Shown piece by piece: positions 1 to 5,744 of a stretch of DNA of 13,924 bases. The notes beneath the pieces were generated by a model, which worked only from the letters and a program-made list of their open reading frames with translations, was not told the DNA's origin and made no database searches. The stretch is from Candidatus Omnitrophota bacterium. Lineage in GTDB: Bacteria; Omnitrophota; Koll11; Zapsychrales; Zapsychraceae. A program made the translations under genes and the position numbers. The stretch spans positions 1-13,924 of the forward strand of contig JAGLMJ010000021.1 of assembly GCA_023140095.1 (NCBI GenBank), given 5' to 3'. Each line of letters begins with the position of its first letter. Position 1 is the stretch's first letter.

Positions 1-620
1 AAAAGGATGATATCGGGCCGATTGAAGGCCTGGTCAAATATCTGGATGGGTTGGGAATTCTGCATCAATTGGGGGAGTTTATCTGTTCTCCGATTATCCC
101 CTCTATGGGCCCGAAAGGCAATCCCAAGGCGATACGCGGGTCCGAATGCATGTGCAATCAGGAAGACCATATTATGGCAAAGGCTGTAGGGAAAATTAAA
201 GATCTTATGGATCGAAACAACCTTCCCTATACGTGCAGCATGTCCATTAATGCATGCGGATTAGTCCGCGAAAATGGCAGCGTAACGATCGATCAGCGTG
301 GAGACCTTTACAAGTGCAATTCGCTTTTGGGCCATCCGGAATTTGCCGTCGGGGATGTACGCCATGACGAATTTAATGAAACACAAAGGGAATTCCGCGA
401 TCTTGATGTCTGGAAACAATGCCCGGCGGATTGCACCTATTTGCCGATGTGCAGCGGCGGATGCCGGTTAATATCATTCGTTAGCGGTAATATGAATTTT
501 AAAAGTGTATCCTGCAGGAAATCCTATCTGAATGAAATGGCCCCGAAGTTTATTAAACGGCAATATGATCAGATGGCAGCGCAGAAAAAGGAGCAGGAAC
601 AAAAGCGGGTTATGGTATAA
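1..620 (+). CDS. Radical SAM/SPASM-domain protein, C-terminal part (5' end outside window)
   Basis: The open frame runs in from the left edge (first full codon at base 3), so the N-terminal radical SAM core with its CxxxCxxC cluster is not visible. About 205 residues remain. The C-terminal half has the cysteine layout of a SPASM domain, which binds auxiliary Fe-S clusters. Counting from base 3, Cys78, Cys85 and Cys105 come first, the last in a G-D-L-Y-K-C context. Then come Cys140, Cys144, Cys150 and Cys154 in a C-x3-C-x5-C-x3-C block, with a final Cys171. The usual block is C-x2-C-x5-C-x3-C, so the first spacing is one residue longer. SPASM enzymes mostly modify peptides or activate sulfatases. 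The ABC exporter that starts 34 bases downstream favours a peptide maturase, but no precursor peptide is visible, so the substrate is unknown. The tail is lysine- and glutamine-rich. The SPASM call is firm; the peptide role is inference. Confidence 0.8.
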   Translation, partial: KDDIGPIEGLVKYLDGLGILHQLGEFICSPIIPSMGPKGNPKAIRGSECMCNQEDHIMAKAVGKIKDLMDRNNLPYTCSMSINACGLVRENGSVTIDQRGDLYKCNSLLGHPEFAVGDVRHDEFNETQREFRDLDVWKQCPADCTYLPMCSGGCRLISFVSGNMNFKSVSCRKSYLNEMAPKFIKRQYDQMAAQKKEQEQKRVMV

Positions 621-623
621 TAA

Positions 624-659
624 ATGTCAATATTAATTACGAGAGGAGGTTATTATAGC
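624..659 (+). promoter_or_regulatory. Strong Shine-Dalgarno (AGGAGG, 644-649) that sets an ATA start at 655
   Basis: A perfect AGGAGG lies at 644-649, five bases before ATA at 655. The downstream frame is open from 637, after a stop at 634, and contains no ATG, GTG or TTG before TTG at 799. The ribosome-binding site is well formed but the codon in the start position is ATA, not ATG. ATT at 652 is in frame but only two bases from the AGGAGG, which is too close. Confidence 0.65.
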
Positions 660-2457
660 TAACCGGGATTCGATCACCTTTCGTTCACTTCTAAAACCCT
701 ACCGCGCCAAGATCGCTTTAATCCTTTTCTTCATATTATCGGCCAATCTCCTGGCCCTTGTCCTTCCCTGGGTTATCAAAATCATCATCGATGACATTTT
801 GATCAACCCTTCGACAAGCTCAGGGTTGATCCTGAGCGAAGCCGAACGGATCAATAAAGATGCTCATTTCCTTAATGGGATTATGCTCGCGTTGGTGGGA
901 ATTCTGTTTTTACGCTCTGTTTTTAGTTTCCTGCGGACATATATGGGCAGCCTTGTCGGGGAGCAGGTTGTGCGTGATCTGCGGCAACAAATTTGTGAAC
1001 ATATTCCGCGGTTATCGCTCACAAGTATTAATAACATTTCTCCCGCCCAAATTCTGACCAGGATAACGCAGGATGTCAATAGCGTGCGCCGGTTTCTTTT
1101 TGGGGATGCCATTGAGTGTATATACGCGTTTCTTAATATCGGATTTATTATAGCCATCCTTTCCTTTGTAAACATAAAGCTGACTTTTGTTTCTTTGGCG
1201 GCATTACCCTTATTCGCGATCGTCTATTTTCGTCTTATTCCGGAACTTAAAAGCAGGCATAACCGATTGAGGGACATGTATGGGGCTTTAAGTTCAAGGA
1301 TGAGTGAGGTCTTAAACGGGATCAGGGTGGTGCGGTCTTTTACCAGGGACAGGCAGGAGCAACAACTATTCGAACAAAAACAACGCGATATTCTAAGGAT
1401 CGCTTCCCGGACGCATTATCTGAATTCATGGCTGTGGGTTGGGATCGAATTTTTCACGTCTTTAGGAATTATCGGGGTCTTATGGATTGGCGGACGCGAT
1501 GTTATGGCGAATCGGATGACTGCAGGAGAACTTGTCGCGTTTTACACCTACTTGGGGATGTTGTTTTCTCCGATTATCCGCATGGTTGTCATCAATTCTT
1601 CGTATCAAGAGGCTCTGGCGGCTCTCAACCGTGTTAACGATGTGATGAATATTGATGATGAGGTGCTCGAGGTTGAGCCTTCCGTTTATCCGGCAAAGAT
1701 AGAGGGGAGTATTGAGTTTAAAGGAGTGGATTTTCACTACACGACCGGTGAACCCATTTTAGAAGATATCGATTTTGTTATCGAGCCCGGAGAAACTGTC
1801 GGTATTGTGGGGGCAAGCGGGGCAGGAAAGACGACCCTCATCAGCTTGTTATTGCGCTTCTTTGATCCCATCAATGGGGAGATTTGTGTTGATGGAAAGA
1901 ATTTAAAGGTGTTGGACCTTGATGCTTACCGCCAACAGGTCGCTGTTGTATTACAGGATGACTTTCTCTTTAGCGGGACCATCGAAGAAAATATCAGGTA
2001 TGGAAAAACGCAGGCATCCAAAGAGGAAATTATTCAAGCCGCCGAAATAGCCCAGGCCCATCCGTTTATTTCCGCCCTTGCCAATGGCTATAAAACAGAA
2101 ATTGGTGAACGCGGGTTTAACCTCTCCTGCGGGCAGAGGCAGAGGATTGCCATCGCCCGGGCCATGATCAAGGATCCGTCGATCCTTATTCTGGATGAAG
2201 CGACCTCGAGTGTTGATGCATTGACGGAGAATGATATTCAGAAATCTATTTGCCGGTCTATGAAAGGCAAAACCGTCTTTATTGTGGCGCATCGTTTTTC
2301 GACGATCATTGAGAGCGATAAGATCATCGTATTGGATCAGGGGCAAATTGTTGAAATGGGCGACCATAGCAATCTTTTGAATAAAAACGGATTCTATAGT
2401 AATCTATATTTCGAACAATTTAAGGCAGAAGACCGCGCGCCGTTGTTAAAAACGTAA
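655..2457 (+). CDS. ABC exporter, fused transmembrane and ATPase domains (MsbA/MdlB-like), probable AUA start
   Basis: From ATA at 655 the protein has 600 residues, the normal length for a half-size ABC exporter that works as a dimer in the inner membrane. Starting at TTG 799 would lose transmembrane helix 1 (about residues 18-40) and its basic, proline-containing lead-in, and no ribosome-binding site precedes 799. The membrane domain fills about residues 1-330. The ATPase domain has an A-loop Tyr, Walker A GASGAGKTT (about 385), a Q-loop in VVLQDD, a signature reading LSCGQ (about 488) in place of LSGGQ, Walker B ILILDEA (about 510) and an H-loop His in VAHRFS (about 544). Residues about 50-66 are encoded by a palindromic repeat inserted between helices 1 and 2. 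The gene follows the SPASM gene after 34 bases, so it may export that enzyme's product; lipid or drug export is the alternative. The non-standard start and the altered signature could mean reduced function or a decaying gene, although the rest of the frame is intact. Confidence 0.88.
   Translation: MANRDSITFRSLLKPYRAKIALILFFILSANLLALVLPWVIKIIIDDILINPSTSSGLILSEAERINKDAHFLNGIMLALVGILFLRSVFSFLRTYMGSLVGEQVVRDLRQQICEHIPRLSLTSINNISPAQILTRITQDVNSVRRFLFGDAIECIYAFLNIGFIIAILSFVNIKLTFVSLAALPLFAIVYFRLIPELKSRHNRLRDMYGALSSRMSEVLNGIRVVRSFTRDRQEQQLFEQKQRDILRIASRTHYLNSWLWVGIEFFTSLGIIGVLWIGGRDVMANRMTAGELVAFYTYLGMLFSPIIRMVVINSSYQEALAALNRVNDVMNIDDEVLEVEPSVYPAKIEGSIEFKGVDFHYTTGEPILEDIDFVIEPGETVGIVGASGAGKTTLISLLLRFFDPINGEICVDGKNLKVLDLDAYRQQVAVVLQDDFLFSGTIEENIRYGKTQASKEEIIQAAEIAQAHPFISALANGYKTEIGERGFNLSCGQRQRIAIARAMIKDPSILILDEATSSVDALTENDIQKSICRSMKGKTVFIVAHRFSTIIESDKIIVLDQGQIVEMGDHSNLLNKNGFYSNLYFEQFKAEDRAPLLKT
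801..849 (+). repeat. Intragenic palindromic repeat (CCTTCGACAAGCTCAGG type) in the exporter gene
   Basis: CCTTCGACAAGCTCAGG at 808-824 and CCTGAGCGAAGCCGAA at 831-846 form an imperfect palindrome, with a perfect 7-bp stem GCTCAGG/CCTGAGC (818-824 and 831-837) around GTTGAT. A second perfect 10-bp inverted repeat overlaps it: GATCAACCCT at 801-810 and AGGGTTGATC at 822-831, so two hairpins compete. In frame it encodes the residues PSTSSG followed by LILSEAE, a translation typical of this repeat class when it sits in genes. It falls in the short periplasmic loop after transmembrane helix 1, where extra residues are likely to be tolerated. That this class is widespread in environmental genomes is from memory; only one copy is seen in this window. 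Confidence 0.7.
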
Positions 2458-2478
2458 TATAAAGAAGTAAAATTCTCT

Positions 2479-4281
2479 ATGAAACTACCATTCTTAGGCA
2501 TTAGACGCATTCTTCCCAAACGGATCTGGCAACAGATTTTCTTCATATTATTCTTTCTTGTTATCATCCCACTAGTTATTCTTGGGTTTCTTTTATTACG
2601 TACCAGCCAAGACGCGATTAAGACGACGATTCTCCGCGACCATAAAGAAATTGCCATTCATGCAACCGGTGAAATAAGAGAGCATATTAAAGGCGCCAGG
2701 GGAGTTCTGTCTGTGACGGCCTCGATTCTGGGAACATTGCATGCCGATCCGTGGCGGCAGGAGACGACGATCGTTGAACTTTCGCTGAATAATTCCGCTT
2801 TTCAGAGAATAGCTTCGCTTAATTTAAAAGGGGAAGAAATAGCGGTGTCACAGCTTGGAACAGAATTGCGCAACCGTTCCAACGAAAAGGCATTTCAAGA
2901 GGCCTCTTCAGGGACATCCTATTTATCAGAAGTGAGAATATCCGAGAATCATATTCCCTATTTAACAATCGCTGAACCGATCAAGCGGTTTGGAAAAGTA
3001 AGGGGGATTTTAATTGCTGATCTGAATGTCAGGAGCATATGGGATATTGTTGATGCTATTGTGATTGGTCGTTCGGGAAGTGTCTATCTTATTGATCGTC
3101 AGAGCCGAATTATTGCTCATCAAGATAAAAAGAAAGTTCTTGAAAATGCAAGTTTAACGCAAATCCAGGTCATACAAGATGTCTTGTCAGGTCAAGCGGG
3201 AAGTTTCAATGACATTGATGAGAATGGAGAACCGTGGCTGGTTTCGTATGCACCGATTGAGAAGCTGAATTGGGGTTTAATTATTGCGCAATCCGAAAAG
3301 GAGGCTTTCGCTTTTTCAAGAAAGATGAATACGCAATTTTTAATTATTATTGCGTTGAGTGTTCTGTTCACTCTTATGATCAGTTTTATTCTGGCGCATT
3401 ATATGAGCCGGCCAATGAGGGATCTTATAGAGGGAACAGAACGTGTTTCCAGAGGTGATTTTTCACATTTTTTTCAAATACGCGGTAAAAGCGAAATTAA
3501 TAAACTGTTTTTTTCATTTAACCGGATGACCCATAAATTACGCAAGGCCCAAGAGGATGAGAAGTTAACGGTTATTGGCAAAGCATCCACTGCGATAGCT
3601 CATGAACTGAAAAATTCACTCCAGATGATAGATACATTTATTAAGTTATTGCCCGAGCGGCAGGGAGATAAACAATTTATCAAAGAATTCTCAGAGACGA
3701 TTCCCAAGGAGCTCGACTCCTGGAACGCTTCACTGAAAAATATGATGACATTCTCAAAGAAGCCTCAGTTTCCCATCAAAAAAGTTGATGTTAATGAGGC
3801 TGTTAAAGAAATAGTGTTATTAACGAAATTAAAGGCTAGACAACTGGATATTCATTTAGAAATTGATTTAGAAGACACCCTTCCGTTGATCATGGGTAAT
3901 GAAGAAAAGTTAAAGCAAGTTTTACTGAATATTGTAACTAATGCCTTGGAGGCGATACCGCATGGCGGTCTGATTGTTTTCAGAACAAAGTCTTTTAATG
4001 ATTTTAATTTTGTAGATTCCGGTTTTGTGGAAATTGAGATAATGAATACAGGTAAAGGAATTGAAGATGGTGAATTAAATAAAATATTCGAACCGTTTTA
4101 TACAACGAAAAGCGGGGGGTTAGGGCTGGGGCTGTCCATCAGCAAAGAAATTATCGGCCATCACAATGGAAATATTAAAGTGGTGAGTGTAAAGAATAAG
4201 ACAACTTCATTTATTATTCGAATTCCGGCGATGAATGCTGTTGTTGAAGAAAATATCCCGACACAAGCCCATGTTAATTAG
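2479..4281 (+). CDS. Membrane sensor histidine kinase, dCache-HAMP-HisKA-HATPase
   Basis: The protein has 600 residues. Transmembrane helix 1 (about 19-42) and helix 2 (about 288-312) enclose a periplasmic double-Cache-like sensor. A HAMP linker follows (about 312-365). The phospho-acceptor is His375 in AHELKNS. The ATPase domain has an N-box with Asn488, a G1 box reading NTGKGI (Asn523 where Asp is usual) and the G2 box GGLGLGLS (about 544-551). The Asp-to-Asn change in G1 is found in other kinases and need not inactivate it. The start ATG lies 21 bases after the exporter stop with only a weak purine-rich ribosome-binding site. The next gene is an AraC-type response regulator, the likely phosphorylation partner, but a mobile element now lies between them. 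The ligand is unknown; Cache sensors bind small extracellular molecules. Confidence 0.92.
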   Translation: MKLPFLGIRRILPKRIWQQIFFILFFLVIIPLVILGFLLLRTSQDAIKTTILRDHKEIAIHATGEIREHIKGARGVLSVTASILGTLHADPWRQETTIVELSLNNSAFQRIASLNLKGEEIAVSQLGTELRNRSNEKAFQEASSGTSYLSEVRISENHIPYLTIAEPIKRFGKVRGILIADLNVRSIWDIVDAIVIGRSGSVYLIDRQSRIIAHQDKKKVLENASLTQIQVIQDVLSGQAGSFNDIDENGEPWLVSYAPIEKLNWGLIIAQSEKEAFAFSRKMNTQFLIIIALSVLFTLMISFILAHYMSRPMRDLIEGTERVSRGDFSHFFQIRGKSEINKLFFSFNRMTHKLRKAQEDEKLTVIGKASTAIAHELKNSLQMIDTFIKLLPERQGDKQFIKEFSETIPKELDSWNASLKNMMTFSKKPQFPIKKVDVNEAVKEIVLLTKLKARQLDIHLEIDLEDTLPLIMGNEEKLKQVLLNIVTNALEAIPHGGLIVFRTKSFNDFNFVDSGFVEIEIMNTGKGIEDGELNKIFEPFYTTKSGGLGLGLSISKEIIGHHNGNIKVVSVKNKTTSFIIRIPAMNAVVEENIPTQAHVN

Positions 4282-4360
4282 CCCGATGGGTGGAAAGGAA
4301 TCAGTTATTTGCGGTATGAAGCTATTTGAAACAAGACGAATTATGTCAGAATAAATGATA

Positions 4361-4477
4361 TATAGTACGTAACATAGGATAGTTTAATTTCTCACGATTC
4401 CTAAAAAATTACTCTCGACGGATAATCTGGTGATATTATGTTGATGCAATTTAAACCAAACTACGTTACGTACTATA
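4361..4477 (+). mobile_element. MITE copy 1, 117 bp, TIR TATAGTACGTAAC
   Basis: The 117-bp element begins TATAGTACGTAAC and ends with its exact reverse complement GTTACGTACTATA. The inverted repeats continue imperfectly for about 17 more bases (12 match). A second copy lies at 13805-13921 in the same orientation and differs at three positions, all transitions. The element has no coding capacity, so it needs a transposase supplied from elsewhere. Both copies are flanked by TA, consistent with a 2-bp TA target duplication and a 113-bp core, as for IS630/Tc1-mariner-type transposition. The family link is inference. It sits in the 220-bp gap between a kinase gene and its probable response regulator gene, 24 bases before the regulator's ATG. 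Confidence 0.88.
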
Positions 4478-4501
4478 GTTCAACAATGCATTAAGGAAAA
4501 C

Positions 4502-5236
4502 ATGATTTCAGAGAAAATAGTTGTTATTGATGATGATCCGCGGATCATTAAAAGCGTTAAACTGGCCTTTCCTGAATATGAGTTTATTGATTTCAGCGAT
4601 GGGGAAGAGGCCCTGGCCTATTTAAGAACCCCTAATAACATCAATGTTGTTTTAGTGGATTTTATGATGCCTAAAATGGACGGGATCAGCGTTCTCTCAG
4701 AAATTAAAAAGGGCATGGATCATATCGGGGTTATTCTTATGACGGGCTACGGCTCTAAGGATGTTATCCTTGATGCCTTAAGAAATCATGCCGATGATTT
4801 TATCGAAAAACCGATCCAAATGCCTGAACTCAAGGAGAAGCTGCGCTTTTTTTTAAAAGAAAGGCTGCATGCCCAGAATTTAAGGAAGGATAAAAATAAT
4901 CAAGTGGACCGGATCAAGCGTTTTATTGAACGTAATTGCAATAATGTAAAACTCGATTTTATTGCCGATGAAATGTGTTTAAGCCCTAAGTATGTGAGCC
5001 GTTTCTTTAATCAAAATAATGAATTGAACTATCGCGAGTATAGGCTTCAAGTCAAAATGGACCGGGCCAAATCATTTCTGACAAAGACTCACCTTAATGT
5101 CTGCGAGATCGCCATTGAATTGGGATATCAAAACCCCGAATCATTTATGCGCATCTTTAAACGAATGACCAAAATGACACCAACGCAATACCGGAAGAAA
5201 AAAGGCAATAAGAGAATTCGAAAATTGTGTAAATAG
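4502..5236 (+). CDS. Response regulator, REC plus AraC-type DNA-binding domain
   Basis: The 244-residue protein starts with a receiver domain: acidic residues Asp10-Asp12, phospho-acceptor Asp53 in LVDFMMPKMDG, Thr82 in LMTGYG and Lys103 in FIEKP. After a short linker, residues about 135-236 form an AraC-family double helix-turn-helix: LDFIADEMCLSPKYVSRFF is the first, and EIAIELGYQNPESFMRIFK followed by MTPTQYR is the typical second helix and C-terminal signature. It should bind DNA and activate or repress genes when phosphorylated, most plausibly by the dCache kinase encoded just upstream. AAGGA four bases before the ATG is the ribosome-binding site. MITE copy 1 ends 24 bases upstream, so transcription from the kinase gene must cross the element or start within or after it. 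Confidence 0.93.
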   Translation: MISEKIVVIDDDPRIIKSVKLAFPEYEFIDFSDGEEALAYLRTPNNINVVLVDFMMPKMDGISVLSEIKKGMDHIGVILMTGYGSKDVILDALRNHADDFIEKPIQMPELKEKLRFFLKERLHAQNLRKDKNNQVDRIKRFIERNCNNVKLDFIADEMCLSPKYVSRFFNQNNELNYREYRLQVKMDRAKSFLTKTHLNVCEIAIELGYQNPESFMRIFKRMTKMTPTQYRKKKGNKRIRKLCK

Positions 5237-5453
5237 AGGAATTGCTTCTTTATACGGTTTAGATGCCTAATGTCCCGCCCCATTCTCCCCGCTGTCAACT
5301 GACTCCAATCGTTGTTTAACTGGTTTATTTCATCGTTGAAATGAGTCAGCTCCGAGCCTTCTTACCCTATAACAATTTTGTTTGGACATTCTACAATAGC
5401 CTAACAAAATAAGAAAACAATAACTGGCATCTATCTTATTATTTCAGATCCGG
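5237..5453 (+). promoter_or_regulatory. Intergenic region with nested inverted repeats, candidate operator or promoter
   Basis: No gene is seen in this 217-bp stretch. It holds three inverted repeats. CTGACTC (5299-5305) pairs with GAGTCAG (5343-5349). The palindrome ATTTCATCGTTGAAAT (5327-5342) lies directly inside the right arm. ATTTTGTT (5375-5382) pairs with AACAAAAT (5403-5410). ATCGTTG is repeated directly at 5308 and 5332, 24 bases apart, a spacing that could suit two AraC-type half-sites. TACAAT at 5392-5397 resembles a -10 hexamer and sits inside the third repeat, but no good -35 lies at the right distance. No U-run terminator follows any stem. An operator for the MerR-like or AraC-type protein is possible but unproven. 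Confidence 0.35.
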
Positions 5454-5471
5454 TTGTGCGGGTACGGCAAA

Positions 5472-5720
5472 ATGAATTGCGATTATGATAATAGATTCGG
5501 GATGGTGGAGACGGTTAAACAGGTAGGGATATCTCCTGAACGGTTGCGTTATTGGGAACAGGCCGGCATTATTCGGCCGGAATATGTTCAATGCGGTGCG
5601 CGGCGATTCCGAAGATATTCTCAGGAAGATATTGACCGGGGTATTTATGTGAGAATTCTTGTTGACGGCGAAAAGTATTCCCTTGAAGGCGCGAAAAGAA
5701 AACTGGAAAGCGAACGATAA
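5472..5720 (+). CDS. Small MerR-family DNA-binding protein
   Basis: From ATG 5472 the protein has 82 residues; an upstream TTG at 5454 would add six more, and neither start has a clear ribosome-binding site. The sequence shows a MerR-type winged helix-turn-helix: VETVKQVGISPERLRYWEQ is the recognition helix region, AGIIRPEY follows, then the wing with ARRFRRYSQEDI. The chain ends after LEGAKRKLE, where full MerR proteins continue into a long dimerisation helix and effector domain. It therefore looks like a minimal DNA-binding protein without its own sensor. It lies 24 bases before a large signalling operon and may regulate that operon or itself through the inverted repeats upstream. Target and partner are unknown. 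Confidence 0.8.
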   Translation: MNCDYDNRFGMVETVKQVGISPERLRYWEQAGIIRPEYVQCGARRFRRYSQEDIDRGIYVRILVDGEKYSLEGAKRKLESER

Positions 5721-5744
5721 TTAAATAGAGAAGCGTGGTATGCG

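Noticed and set aside
624..662. A 12-codon frame (MSILITRGGYYS) between the SPASM gene and exporter, as a precursor peptide
   Set aside because: It is very short, has no ribosome-binding site and contains the exporter's own Shine-Dalgarno; probably chance.
799..2457. TTG at 799 as the start of the ABC exporter
   Set aside because: It would remove transmembrane helix 1, has no ribosome-binding site, and lies directly beside the inserted palindrome; homologous coding sequence continues upstream to 655.
4441..4480. Outward promoter at the right end of the MITE driving the AraC-type regulator
   Set aside because: TTGATG resembles a -35, but no acceptable -10 lies 16-18 bases downstream.
5299..5349. 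Rho-independent terminator after the AraC-type regulator
   Set aside because: The stem is only 7 bp with a 37-base loop and no U-run follows.
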